From positions 17,666-81,665 of the forward strand of contig CAZIKB010000010.1 in assembly GCA_964539665.1 (NCBI GenBank): DNA of 64,000 nucleotides, in the 5' to 3' direction. Both the position numbers and the translations under genes were made by a program. The notes beneath the pieces were generated by a model. It saw only the letters and a list, made by a program, of their open reading frames with translations, had not been told where the DNA came from and searched no databases. Below, piece after piece: positions 53,478 to 62,864 of the stretch. The first letter of the stretch is position 1, and every line of letters starts with the position of its first letter. This DNA is from CAZIKB01 sp964539665. Lineage in GTDB: Bacteria > Zhuqueibacterota > Zhuqueibacteria > Oceanimicrobiales > Oceanimicrobiaceae.

Positions 53478-54246
53478 CCCGGCGAAAAAGTGGCAGCAGC
53501 AATATCAGGTAACCAAAAACCATATTATACCGTTTATTGAACAATATCACAACCTGCCGAAACATGCAAAAATATTAGAAGTTGGCTGCGGTGAGGGAGG
53601 GGTATTAAAGGCATTTACTGATAAGGGCCACACGTGCTATGGAGTAGATTTGTCTCCATCTCGAATTGAACATGCAAATAACCTCCTGAAGCAAGAAGTT
53701 GAAAACGAGCAGATTTCTTTTTACGCGGGAGATGTGCATGATACACAGTTATTTGAACAACTTATCGGCAATATTGATTTGCTTATTCTAAAGGATGCAA
53801 TCGAACATATTTGTGATCGGGAAAAAATGTTTACTGTTTTGCATAAATTTGTAAAAAATGATGGAGTGGCGTTTATTGCATTCCCACCGTGGCACAATCC
53901 ATTTGGGGGACACCAGCAATTAGCCGGGTCAGTATTGAAATATGTTCCGTGGTTTCATATTCTGCCACAAACCATTTATCGAGATATTTTAAATCTTTTT
54001 CAGGAAACAGGTATTCAAATTAAAGTCTTGATGGAGATTTATGATACCCGACTTTCAATTCGAAAGTTTGATAATTTGCTATCCAAAACGAATTGGCTGA
54101 TCAAGAAGAGACAGTTTTTTCTTTTAAATCCAATTTATGAAGTCAAGTTTGGTATAAAAGGGTGCAGGCAGTCAAGTTTAATCAGTGGGATTCCTGTCTT
54201 AAGAGATTTTGTTTCTACGGCTGTTTATTATATAATTGACAAGTAA
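53455..54246 (+). CDS. Class I SAM-dependent methyltransferase
   Basis: 263 aa. Motif I is ILEVGCGEGGVLKAF, the acidic loop is GVDLSPSRIEHA, motif II is YAGDVHD, and DLLILKDAIEHICDREKM is the post-motif region. It overlaps the sulfatase-like gene by 23 bases. It probably methylates a sugar or lipid-linked intermediate in the surface glycan; substrate is inferred from position only. A C-terminal extension of about 80 basic residues is unusual and could contact membrane. Confidence 0.87.
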   Translation: MPYAHHADPAKKWQQQYQVTKNHIIPFIEQYHNLPKHAKILEVGCGEGGVLKAFTDKGHTCYGVDLSPSRIEHANNLLKQEVENEQISFYAGDVHDTQLFEQLIGNIDLLILKDAIEHICDREKMFTVLHKFVKNDGVAFIAFPPWHNPFGGHQQLAGSVLKYVPWFHILPQTIYRDILNLFQETGIQIKVLMEIYDTRLSIRKFDNLLSKTNWLIKKRQFFLLNPIYEVKFGIKGCRQSSLISGIPVLRDFVSTAVYYIIDK

Positions 54247-54429
54247 GATAGAAAAGATAACGATTTGCTTTTTCATCAATTGGTATTATTAATATTTTTC
54301 TTGACACATAGTTAAGTTTTTGGCATATTTTAAATTGCTGCAAGTCCAAAATAAATGTCAGTCACAGCACCTGGTTTTGTGTTCACTAATGGGGAATCGG
54401 GTGAGTGAAGTGTATAATTATTTATATAT

Positions 54430-55323
54430 ATGAATATCCGAGCTAAAACAAATTTGAGAGTTTTGTTAATAATTTTCACAAGTGTATTAGTGTGGCTATC
54501 TCCGGTATATTTGTCTGGTCAGGACGGTGACCAGGATTCTCTGGATTTGGCGATAGCCGTCCTGAATTTTACAAATAACACAAACTCATTTGCTTATGAC
54601 CAGTTGGTAAACAGTATTCCTGAAATGCTGAAAACAGAGCTCTCTCAGTATCCCCAACTGGTTGTTGTGGAAAGGCAGCGCATAGAAAAAATTATGACTG
54701 AGCAAGCTCTGACCCTGACAGGATTTGCGGATGAAGCCTCAGCACAGGAAGTGGGGCAGTTGCTGGGTGCTAAGTATATTCTTACTGGAGAGCTCAGTCA
54801 AATAAATTCGCATATTCGCATTGATTGTCACATCATCAGCGTCGAGACTGGCCAGGTAAAAGGAGAGAAAATAGGCGGCCCTGGCGGGGATGCGTTTGAA
54901 AAAATGGTGCAGCTATTAGCGGGTAATATTTTTCATAACCTAACAGGGGAGGGTAATTTTCAATCGACGGTACGATTACGAAAATATCCTACCCGCTGGT
55001 TTTTAGTTAGCACGGCATTAACTGCTATTACCACCGGCGTCTCGTATATTGTATCTCAAAACGCTTACACTTCGTATAAAAACGCTGTACAGCTTGATGA
55101 TTTTGATCGTTATTATAAACGCGCGAATAATTTTCGAAAAGTGCGGAATGGATTTATTGCAGCTACTTCAGTATTAGCCATAACGACGGCTATTATGTGG
55201 TTCAAAGATCGAGACCGAAACAATAGAATCTATGCTTTGGTTGATCCAGAAAAACGCTTTGAACCGTATTTGGCGATTTATCTGGACCAGGGTGTGCAGT
55301 TTCAGTGGACAATTAAATTTTAA
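54430..55323 (+). CDS. CsgG/FlgO-like envelope protein
   Basis: 297 aa with a signal peptide (about 1-30, ending YLSGQ). The CsgG-type core is clear: IAVLNFTNNTNS, MLKTELSQYPQLVVVERQRI, EKIMTEQALTLTGFA, AQEVGQLLGAKYILTGEL and ETGQVKGEK. Two hydrophobic helices follow (about 192-212 and 238-256). CsgG forms the curli secretion pore, but most relatives in FCB genomes are uncharacterised periplasmic proteins; the pore-forming loops are not recognisable here. First of three closely spaced envelope genes. Confidence 0.82.
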   Translation: MNIRAKTNLRVLLIIFTSVLVWLSPVYLSGQDGDQDSLDLAIAVLNFTNNTNSFAYDQLVNSIPEMLKTELSQYPQLVVVERQRIEKIMTEQALTLTGFADEASAQEVGQLLGAKYILTGELSQINSHIRIDCHIISVETGQVKGEKIGGPGGDAFEKMVQLLAGNIFHNLTGEGNFQSTVRLRKYPTRWFLVSTALTAITTGVSYIVSQNAYTSYKNAVQLDDFDRYYKRANNFRKVRNGFIAATSVLAITTAIMWFKDRDRNNRIYALVDPEKRFEPYLAIYLDQGVQFQWTIKF

Positions 55324-55327
55324 GAAA

Positions 55328-56092
55328 ATGCGGATAAAATATATTACAGTAATTCTGATTGTCGGAACGGCCTTTTGGGGATTAAGGTGTAATGATCTCA
55401 ATCGGAGTAATCCACTGGATCCGGCCAATCCAAAGAGTGCGCGTATCCAGGTGGCGCTCATTGAGGCGTTTGTGAATGACAGCGCTCCCTTCAGCCCATT
55501 TGCTCTTGAAGCCCTCACTGAAATTGCTTCACAGTTGAATGAAAATAAATTCCTGATTTTGGAGTACCATTTACCGTCTCAAAGTTATCCGGATACTTTG
55601 GCGAGTCCAGCTGCAAAAGCACGGTACGATTTCTATGTAACTCAGGATCAAGCAGTTCCTGACATTTTTATCGATGGTTTAAGACATCGTATTCAGGGGG
55701 CAGCCAGCAAAAGTACCGCACTGAAACAGTACCAGGCAGCCTTGACGCTGGAGCGTCATGCAATTTCCCATTTCACAATTGAGGCAAGTTCCCTGATTTC
55801 GGACAATGAGTTCTTTGTCGAAATAAGTATCGCCCGCCTTGGTGAGGAAGAATTCAGCAACTTTTCTATTCGAGCCGTAGCATTTGAAGACACTGGGGAG
55901 CCAGGCCATCATTTTGTAGTACGGAGCGTGCTGCCTTCTGAAACTATTCCCAGTATTGATGCGGGGGGACAAATAGAAGTCACCTTGTCAACTTTAATTT
56001 CGGCCGGGGCAAAGCTGCAGCATTGGCAAGTGGTTGTTTTTATTCAACAAAATAGTAATAAAGAAATTTTGCAGTCTGTTTTAGCAAATTGA
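55328..56092 (+). CDS. Thioredoxin-like lipoprotein lacking the CxxC motif
   Basis: 254 aa from the ATG at 55328, 4 bases after the CsgG-like gene; a longer in-frame form would overlap that gene. The signal ends in LRC, suggesting lipidation at about residue 21. VALIEAFVNDSAPFSPFALE aligns with the start of Omp28/thioredoxin-like domains (xxLEEFTGxWCPPCP), with both active-site cysteines replaced. YHLPSQSYPDTLASPAAKAR and PDIFIDGLR fit the same fold. Redox activity is not expected. The homology is by pattern. Confidence 0.65.
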   Translation: MRIKYITVILIVGTAFWGLRCNDLNRSNPLDPANPKSARIQVALIEAFVNDSAPFSPFALEALTEIASQLNENKFLILEYHLPSQSYPDTLASPAAKARYDFYVTQDQAVPDIFIDGLRHRIQGAASKSTALKQYQAALTLERHAISHFTIEASSLISDNEFFVEISIARLGEEEFSNFSIRAVAFEDTGEPGHHFVVRSVLPSETIPSIDAGGQIEVTLSTLISAGAKLQHWQVVVFIQQNSNKEILQSVLAN

Positions 56093-56124
56093 TATGTTTA
56101 AATGCATTTATCCAAATTAGAAAA

Positions 56125-56790
56125 ATGAGTTTAGCAGCAAAATGTTTTAAATTAGCCACCCTTAATTTACTTCTTTTTACACTCAGTGGCTGCGATGAAA
56201 TCGGCGAGCTGATTGACAGCAACAAAGATCCGGTCATCGATCGTTTATATGCTTTGAGTGATAACTTGTCCCCAACAGATACCACAACAATATTAGTAGA
56301 AGCGCACGATCCGGATGATGACGGTCTGTCTTTTAAATGGAGCACTGAAGATGGGTGGCTTTCATCGAGCTCAGGTCAAAAGGTATTGTGGACCGCGCCT
56401 GGAGTTGGCGGTAATTTCCAAATAACTGTAAAAGTCACCGATGAAAATAATGGCAAGTCGGATGCCTCTTTAACGCTGACAGTTTTGGCAATTCAGAAGC
56501 CCACTGTAAAGATTGTTCAGCCAGAATTTGGCAGCCACATTCCGGGTTTGGGCACGATTAATATTGAAGCTATTGCCGGCCACCCCAATGGAGTTAAAGA
56601 AGTTTTATTCTTTGTTGATGATATTCTCCTCGGCCGTGATAATACTTCACCATACATCATGCCCTGGCATATCGAGGGCAAGTCTGGTGAATCCAACATT
56701 CTGGTACAGGCATTTGGGGCTGGAGCTATTCCCGGCGAACCAGGTGTGGATTCGGTAATTGTGTCAGTTGAGGGCGTAACGCGCTTGTAG
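56125..56790 (+). CDS. PKD/Ig-like domain lipoprotein
   Basis: 221 aa from ATG at 56125. A lipobox, LSGC, lies at about residue 21. A PKD/cadherin-like module at about 35-130 is marked by DPVIDRLYALSDNLSPTDTT, VEAHDPDDDGLSFKW, then KVTDENNGKSDASLTLTV; a second Ig-like domain follows (VKIVQPEFGSHIP). Extracellular adhesion or scaffold role likely. 33 bases after the thioredoxin-like gene. The first in-frame start, a TTG at 56089, was rejected since the ATG gives a proper signal peptide. Confidence 0.74.
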   Translation: MSLAAKCFKLATLNLLLFTLSGCDEIGELIDSNKDPVIDRLYALSDNLSPTDTTTILVEAHDPDDDGLSFKWSTEDGWLSSSSGQKVLWTAPGVGGNFQITVKVTDENNGKSDASLTLTVLAIQKPTVKIVQPEFGSHIPGLGTINIEAIAGHPNGVKEVLFFVDDILLGRDNTSPYIMPWHIEGKSGESNILVQAFGAGAIPGEPGVDSVIVSVEGVTRL

Positions 56791-57131
56791 AAACTGTCGA
56801 AAAAATAATCAATTCATTGCCAGTGAAGGAATCTTCTGAGTTACATAAAATCAGAAAATAGCTTCGTCACTTTGTTCCTGTTTAGGCCAGCCCTGATTGT
56901 CATGCTGGAAGAATCTTTTTAGTGTACAGAAATAACTCAACACAGCACAGTATTTCTGTTTACAAAACAGATTCGAAAGTACGAGCACAAAGGAATGAAA
57001 TACAAGTAAGAGCTGTTCTTTCTGAAAGAATGGGGCGGCAGCATCTTGTTGCGCTCGCAGTGACATGTTGGAATATTTTAAGTGATAAATGTGTATATTA
57101 AAAAAACGAAAAAAGTGGAGGCGGACAAAAG
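56791..57131. other. Intergenic region, possibly an interspersed repeat
   Basis: 341 bases without a supported gene. It contains a perfect 9-base dyad, ACAGAAATA (56926-56934)/TATTTCTGT (56951-56959), and phrases such as GTCATGCTGGAAGAATC and GCGCTCGCAGTGACA that resemble common intergenic repeat families in bacterial genomes. A 71-codon frame on the minus strand across it looks like repeat-derived noise. Confidence 0.4.
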
Positions 57132-58733
57132 ATGCAAAAATGGATTCAGATTATTGTCATTTCCTTTTTGGCCTGTGTAATTACCATACCCACATCGGCT
57201 TTACCACAAAGTCTAAATATTAATTTACCATTAAAAAAATCGATTCAGTCAAAAAAACTATCTTCCATAATCCAGGCTATTTTGGATTCGGTAAATATTG
57301 ACCAGATTTATTTGACGGAACGACATTTAACCGGTGAGGAGTCATTCTTAAACAATGGTGTGGCTGATTCTATAATGACCCGCTACTCCGATAGCCCCGA
57401 TATATTTAAGGCTGAGGATTATATTGTTTCCAGCCTGGAAAATTCAGGATTGCCAGTTGAATTGCAGGAGTTTTTACCCACGACATTTTTTGATATTCAA
57501 TTTACATCGGATCACTTTAACTCTGCCTGGCTGGTTTCAAATGATAGAATCTATGGCAGGAATAATCAGCTTGAAACCTGGAGCGTTCAAAATGCAGAAA
57601 CTGCAGAGGCGGCTATTGAGTCCGTTTTACCGATGAGTCATAAAACAGATAATGCCGTTGATGATGGATTAGAGACAGTGAATGAATTTTCAGACTGGGC
57701 CGTTGGTAATGGCATTGTAGATAAAAGTGTCGACTTTGAAAATAACTGGCAAAAAGTTCAAAACATGACCGATGGATACTTAAACAATATAATTGCCTTG
57801 AAGCAGGGAACGACCTTTCCGGACCAATATTATATAATATGTGCACATTATGATTCTAGATCAAGCACACCTATGGTTCGGGCGCCCGGCGCGGATGATA
57901 ATGGCAGTGGCACCGCAGCCGTTCTCGAAGCTGCGCGTGTACTCGCTGATTATGATTTTAAGTATTCAATCAAATTTGTCTTATTCCCTGCTGAAGAGCA
58001 GGGTTTAATCGGCAGCCGTGTTTTTGCAAATGCCGCCTTAGTCAATGGGGATCAAATTCTGGGTGTTATCAACCTGGACATGATTGGATACGATGGAAAT
58101 AACGACGGCAGCATGGAAATTCATGCCGGCACCATGGGAGCTTCACAAGCGATAGCAAATTTTGTTAATGCTAATATTACAAATTGGGGATTACCTTTAA
58201 TTCCAGAGCTTTTGACCTCTTACAGTTCCATATCGAGTGATCATAGTTCGTTTTGGAATGCAGGTTACCCTGCAATTCTGATTATCGAAGATTTTTCTGA
58301 TTTTACACCTGATTATCACAAGACTAGTGATCTGTTATCTACATTGAGACCGGATTATTTCCTGGCTAATGCTCAATTAGCAATTGGCAGCCTGGCACTT
58401 CTCGCTGAGATAGATTCCTTAAGTTCATCGATTTCAGCAGACGACCAAATTCCAAAAGATTTTATCCTTTATAACCCATATCCCAATCCATTCAATCCAA
58501 CTGTTCATATCGAATACTTTCTTCCTTCATCAGAAAAAGTTGCTGTTGAGATTTACAATCTGTCAGGTCAAAGTATCAAAGAATTGGTCAATCAGCGCGA
58601 AGATCTGGGCCCACATCGAACCATCTGGGATGGTACAACCAGCCTCGGCGAGTTTGCGGCATCCGGAATTTATTTTGTCCGCTTGCAGTCCCTGAGTCGC
58701 GTACAGACTAAAAAAATAATCTTAATTAGATAA
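57132..58733 (+). CDS. M28 zinc aminopeptidase-like protein with T9SS sorting domain
   Basis: 533 aa. The signal peptide is at 1-25. The M28 catalytic domain (about 215-425) has all expected ligands: His239 (AHYDS), Asp256 (GADDNGSG), Glu288-Glu289 (PAEEQGL), Asp316 (NLDMIGYD) and a later His in SSDHSSFW. A T9SS type A sorting domain occupies about 447-533, opening YNPYPNPFNPTVHIEYFLP and ending VQTKKIILIR. Expected to be exported by Sec, then T9SS, and released or anchored at the surface to digest peptides. Confidence 0.93.
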   Translation: MQKWIQIIVISFLACVITIPTSALPQSLNINLPLKKSIQSKKLSSIIQAILDSVNIDQIYLTERHLTGEESFLNNGVADSIMTRYSDSPDIFKAEDYIVSSLENSGLPVELQEFLPTTFFDIQFTSDHFNSAWLVSNDRIYGRNNQLETWSVQNAETAEAAIESVLPMSHKTDNAVDDGLETVNEFSDWAVGNGIVDKSVDFENNWQKVQNMTDGYLNNIIALKQGTTFPDQYYIICAHYDSRSSTPMVRAPGADDNGSGTAAVLEAARVLADYDFKYSIKFVLFPAEEQGLIGSRVFANAALVNGDQILGVINLDMIGYDGNNDGSMEIHAGTMGASQAIANFVNANITNWGLPLIPELLTSYSSISSDHSSFWNAGYPAILIIEDFSDFTPDYHKTSDLLSTLRPDYFLANAQLAIGSLALLAEIDSLSSSISADDQIPKDFILYNPYPNPFNPTVHIEYFLPSSEKVAVEIYNLSGQSIKELVNQREDLGPHRTIWDGTTSLGEFAASGIYFVRLQSLSRVQTKKIILIR

Positions 58734-59332
58734 CTTTGACGAATGGAGATTTCGGATTTGCCACGTAAAAGCACTTGTGGGGCTAATCGACAAATTTAGA
58801 CAAATATCTTACCCCCCCATAAGCTTGACTGGACTTTTCCTCTGACGTTCACATCAGAATTTCATAATTTTACATATCTTCTGTCGAATTGAATTCTTTT
58901 ACTTAATCCTATTACTATTTTTCCAAATATCCAAATAAATTTTAAAAGAAGTAGGAGTAAATGCTATGAAAAGTTGTCTATATAAATAGAGAACCATATA
59001 TAAAAGCAGCTACAAGAAGTTTTTTTGAACAGAGCATTAAATAGCATGTCAAAGCCCAAACTCATTATTCCCTAAAAATAAGTTCGCATTTGGTATCGTG
59101 AGTTCATGTTTTAATTGACAAAACGTGAGTTATTGATTAAATTCGCAACGTAAATTCCCAGAAATTTGCGGTATTCTTACATCATTGATTTTCTGCACTG
59201 AGCATCACGAAGAATTTATCACTTCTTATGTAAATATATATTAACCGATATTCGGGCATGTGATTGAGTACAGGGAATTTCACGGATTCAATTGATATAC
59301 ACGAGTTTAAGATAAAGTATATTTAGTTTAAG
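58734..59332. other. Gene-poor region with an orphan start
   Basis: About 600 AT-rich bases. AGGAG followed by ATG at about 58965 opens a frame that stops after seven codons, so it may be the start of a gene lost by deletion. A C-terminal fragment of a paralogue of the next lipoprotein lies at the right end. Nothing else is recognisable. Confidence 0.4.
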
Positions 59333-59413
59333 ATGAATGAGCCATTTATTGATGAGTATTTACCTATTACTCCGACTGCGCAGCAATTAGAAAAACGTAC
59401 AAAAAATGAATAA
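59333..59413 (+). pseudogene. C-terminal remnant of a paralogue of the next lipoprotein gene
   Basis: A 26-codon frame contains FIDEYLPITPTAQQLEKR, which aligns with the C-terminus of the following protein, FLDELLHVTPTQQQLEFKG. A stop lies just upstream and no signal peptide or body remains. The match over about 17 residues, including TPT-x-QQLE, is best explained by an ancestral tandem duplication of which only the 3' tip survives. Confidence 0.6.
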
Positions 59414-59426
59414 TATAGGAGTTTAA

Positions 59427-60554
59427 ATGAGAATGAGAAATCTGATATTCATTTTGGTGTTGACCTTGTTGTGGAATTGTGAAAGAAACAGGAATCCTAT
59501 CGCCCCGGATGCAAACGATTTAGCTTTTGCTATATATTTTCTTCAGGATGCAAATTTGAAAATGAAAGATGTAAATAACAAAGATATAGAAAAACTAAAA
59601 TTAGCGCAGGCACCGTGGCTGTATGATAAAGACATTCGTTTCTATGATTGGTCAAGCCATTGTATTTATCTGAAAAAGGATAAGGCTCATTTTTTCCCCA
59701 ACTGGGAAAATAACAAGTTTAATGAATTTCCTCCTGAATGGGCAGATAAACCTTTTATGGTTGTGGAAAATGGCAATAGATGTTACATGGGCTATTTTTC
59801 AAGTGCCTTATCGCAATATTGGATAGCCCCTGAAATATCTGATGGTACAAACAGCGGATATCCATCTGATGTTTTATGTATTGAGTGGATATGGCTTTAT
59901 CATAACTCTCCACAAAACCATCCAGATGTAAGGAAGTCTCTGATTAACGCTGGACTCTATCACGGCGGGATAAGCGTTACCTTTGATACCACCGATGCAA
60001 ACACATTGCGTATGATTGAAAACGCAGACACCAGCACCATTTCCTACAAATTTACGATTACCAATAACGATGAAGACAATTTATATATTATAGATCCTGA
60101 CAAAACTGGAAGTGACTTGTTCCATAGGTTTACAAATGGCCCTGATTTTAAAAATATTGAGACTGGAAAACTCTATGAATCTATGTGGAAAACAATTATC
60201 AAACTACCTTCGATAGACTACTGGTCCCAAGAGTGGTTTACAAAATTAGAAAGCGGGCATTCGATTCAGAGAACCGTGATCTTGAAGGGCTACCCCTATT
60301 TTCCAACAGGTGAATATTTATTTGAATTCAGATTCTGTGGACCAGTAATAAGCATGAATAAAAAAATAAGAGAACTTACAGATGGCCGCTACTGGCTTGG
60401 TCCGACGCGTTCCAATATACTGGTTTGGAATTTTAAAGCGACTGTTGATTCATTATCAGCCAGACAGCAAATAGTAGAAAAGTGCAATTATTTTTTGGAT
60501 GAATTATTACATGTTACTCCAACACAACAGCAATTAGAATTCAAAGGGAGGTGA
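59427..60554 (+). CDS. Lipoprotein of unknown family
   Basis: 375 aa. A ribosome-binding site, AGGAG, sits 6 bases before the ATG. The signal ends in LLWNC, giving a lipidated Cys at about residue 18, then a short NRNPIAPD linker typical of outer-membrane lipoproteins in these bacteria. The body is aromatic-rich (APWLYDKDIRFYDWSSHCIY, PEWADKPFMVVENGNRCYMG) with several Cys; a beta-sandwich is likely in the second half (KFTITNNDEDNLYIIDPD). No known family. It has a decayed paralogue immediately upstream, and unknown secreted proteins follow. Confidence 0.65.
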   Translation: MRMRNLIFILVLTLLWNCERNRNPIAPDANDLAFAIYFLQDANLKMKDVNNKDIEKLKLAQAPWLYDKDIRFYDWSSHCIYLKKDKAHFFPNWENNKFNEFPPEWADKPFMVVENGNRCYMGYFSSALSQYWIAPEISDGTNSGYPSDVLCIEWIWLYHNSPQNHPDVRKSLINAGLYHGGISVTFDTTDANTLRMIENADTSTISYKFTITNNDEDNLYIIDPDKTGSDLFHRFTNGPDFKNIETGKLYESMWKTIIKLPSIDYWSQEWFTKLESGHSIQRTVILKGYPYFPTGEYLFEFRFCGPVISMNKKIRELTDGRYWLGPTRSNILVWNFKATVDSLSARQQIVEKCNYFLDELLHVTPTQQQLEFKGR

Positions 60555-60658
60555 TGTCTATGCTTGTATGAAAATTTTTTCCACACATTTTCGAGTAATA
60601 TGCAATAAGTAACTATCAAGTAATCAACTAACTGACAATTAATAATGGAGATAATGAT

Positions 60659-61402
60659 ATGATTTTAAAACCACTAAACTGGATAGCAGTGCTGCTATTA
60701 ATATACTGTTTTGTGTTGACTGCATTTGCACAACAAAAAAGTGGGGTCTATAAATGGCCATTAAAACCGGGAATGCCCCAATGGAAAGAATTAAAAACGC
60801 ATGACGAAATGCTCGAGGTATTGCAAATCCCGGCTGAAACACTTCAAAAGATGACCACTAATGATCTTGCTCAAACCTGTTTAAACTATCCACTTTTTTC
60901 AGATATATGGGCTTTTAACAGCCTGCAAGACGGAATGGAACGTGTGATCGCCGGTTTTAACGGATTACAGGAATTCTTAAAGCGGGATAACGCGGGATTG
61001 GAGCTCTATGCGATTTATAAAACGATTAACCCTCATAATTTTGAAGAAAGCTGGAGCAATTTACAGAAAGGCAGATATGCAGCAAAGTTTGCCAAAATTG
61101 AGATTTTGCTGGCTCAGGAAGCTGTTCTATCCTCTTTAAAGCAGAATGAGCGTTTCTTGCTGCTGAAAGAATCGATGATCAAACAAAAAGCCATGCAGCA
61201 ATGTCCTATGTATGATCAAAATAATCAAGAACCCAATGCATATTTGATGGGAAAAATAGTGCAAAAAGACAATTCCGCTCTTATCGATGAAGTTTCACGA
61301 CAGAAACCAAATCTACAGGCTTTTTTGCAACGAGGTTCTATGGCTTCAAAAGACATTATTGATGAAATTATATCAATTGCCCAAGGTATTGTAAAAAATT
61401 AA
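60659..61402 (+). CDS. Secreted helical protein of unknown function
   Basis: 247 aa. The signal peptide is at 1-25 (ending TAFAQQ). The mature protein is helical, with MLEVLQIPAETLQKMTTNDL, LNYPLFSDIWAFNSLQDGME and FNGLQEFLKRDNAGLELY. I recall uncharacterised Bacteroidetes proteins with the same QIPxxxLxxMTTxxL and FNGxxEL pattern, but no function. A GGAGATA ribosome-binding region precedes the start. It is followed 20 bases later by the beta-helix gene, so the two are likely co-expressed. Confidence 0.66.
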   Translation: MILKPLNWIAVLLLIYCFVLTAFAQQKSGVYKWPLKPGMPQWKELKTHDEMLEVLQIPAETLQKMTTNDLAQTCLNYPLFSDIWAFNSLQDGMERVIAGFNGLQEFLKRDNAGLELYAIYKTINPHNFEESWSNLQKGRYAAKFAKIEILLAQEAVLSSLKQNERFLLLKESMIKQKAMQQCPMYDQNNQEPNAYLMGKIVQKDNSALIDEVSRQKPNLQAFLQRGSMASKDIIDEIISIAQGIVKN

Positions 61403-61421
61403 ACTCAAAGGAGAGTGAAAA

Positions 61422-62801
61422 ATGTCAAAAAAACCATTCACAATAGCAATTCTAATTTTCAGCTCATTCTGTTTTTTAAAATCAGAATTGAATGCTGATA
61501 CACCAAGAAATATATATACACCATGCGGAACATTGGTCGGCGATTCATATGACCACATGACTGAAATGACTGTATATTGGCGTGCATATTATGATAATGA
61601 ATATACCCAGAGTTATCCACAAGCTACTCCACAATATTTATGGGGTCAACCATATAGTTCATCTAGAAAGTATAACTGTCACGGTTATGCCTGGCATATG
61701 ATCGGAGATAATGCAATTTATGATCCGGTTTGGATTGGTTACGACGACGAGGGTCAAACATATAAATATTGGCAGGATGAAAGTTATAGCGAAGTGGCAG
61801 TGCAGTATGCCACTATGGTGGATTATTCAGGAGATCATTCGGCGACAACAACCGGTCAGACAGATATTTATATTTCCAAATGGAATAAGTATCCTTTAAT
61901 GAGACATCCTAAAAAGCATTGTCCCAATTATGGTAATCCAGTCAAATTTCTGCGTAAAAATCCTGCAACGCCATCTGATTTTGCAACAATCCAGGCAGCA
62001 ATTAATGATGCTGTCCCCTGCCAAATTGTTCATGTAGATGCAGGAGTACCCGCGCTTACAAGCAACGTTACCGTTCCATCAGGCGTTACACTCAAAATAA
62101 ACTCAGGAGCTACAGTTAATCTCAATGGCTATCACATTATATGCACAGGCAGCGGTAAAATTGTCAAAAACGGTACTGTGTCCGGTTATAAACATTATGC
62201 CAAGCAAGGTTATTCTAACAAGGGATTTTTCTCATCATCCTACTCAATCCAGCAAATAATCGATTTGGCATCTTCTGGTTGGAATATTTACCTTAGCTCC
62301 GGCACCTACAGTAATATTAATATGAAAGCGGGTGTTGGCCTTGTAGGCGCCGGCGAAAACTCCACAACTCTTGAAGGAAGCACAGTGTTTTTTGATAATG
62401 ATGACGGTGCAAGCCTGGCCTTAATGACTGTCAATGAGAAGCTTTTAATTAAATACTCTGACAACGTTGACCTGTCAATTAAACCAACTGAAAGTTGTTA
62501 TATCGAGGCTGAAGGTTCATTGATTTATGTTAGTGATTTTACTTCACATATATCGCAATCAAAAGCCATTTACGCACATACTTATTCTGATTTGAATATC
62601 TGGGGAGGCTCGATAAAAAATAAAAGTGCAGTGGCTGTTCCCGTGTATTATTATTCAAGTGGATTGATTGATGAGGTTTATTTTTGCCAGAATAATATTG
62701 ATATCTCTGCCGATCCACCGGGTACAGATACTTACGGTTGCATTTTCAGCAGTTCGCAGGAAGGAGGTTCTGTGAGTGGCGATGTTTATTGGGAAGAATG
62801 A
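61422..62801 (+). CDS. Secreted NCHGYAW-motif and beta-helix protein (probably N-terminal part of a split gene)
   Basis: 459 aa up to a TGA at 62799-62801. The signal peptide is at about 1-25. Residues about 35-165 form a domain with YNCHGYAWHM; the Cys-His pair resembles catalytic motifs of papain-like or NlpC-like amidases, though the fold is unproven. Residues about 185-440 look like a right-handed beta-helix (ATIQAAINDA, then SNVTVPSGVTLKINSGATVN). After the TGA the same frame continues open into the downstream TPR-T9SS coding region, which lacks its own signal peptide. The stop is probably a nonsense mutation, an assembly error or a recoded site. Confidence 0.68.
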   Translation: MSKKPFTIAILIFSSFCFLKSELNADTPRNIYTPCGTLVGDSYDHMTEMTVYWRAYYDNEYTQSYPQATPQYLWGQPYSSSRKYNCHGYAWHMIGDNAIYDPVWIGYDDEGQTYKYWQDESYSEVAVQYATMVDYSGDHSATTTGQTDIYISKWNKYPLMRHPKKHCPNYGNPVKFLRKNPATPSDFATIQAAINDAVPCQIVHVDAGVPALTSNVTVPSGVTLKINSGATVNLNGYHIICTGSGKIVKNGTVSGYKHYAKQGYSNKGFFSSSYSIQQIIDLASSGWNIYLSSGTYSNINMKAGVGLVGAGENSTTLEGSTVFFDNDDGASLALMTVNEKLLIKYSDNVDLSIKPTESCYIEAEGSLIYVSDFTSHISQSKAIYAHTYSDLNIWGGSIKNKSAVAVPVYYYSSGLIDEVYFCQNNIDISADPPGTDTYGCIFSSSQEGGSVSGDVYWEE

Positions 62802-62864
62802 GATGGGTGCGGTTATTCAAAGCAACTATCAAAGTCAGTTCACACAACGTCAGGTCAAGAAATT

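Noticed and set aside
56851..57066. Minus-strand 71-codon frame
   Set aside because: It lies across repeat-like intergenic sequence and its translation shows no domain or signal peptide features consistent with a gene.
62799..62801. TGA read as selenocysteine
   Set aside because: No convincing stem-loop with the bacterial SECIS layout is visible just after the TGA, and the site is not in a redox motif. A nonsense change or assembly error is simpler.
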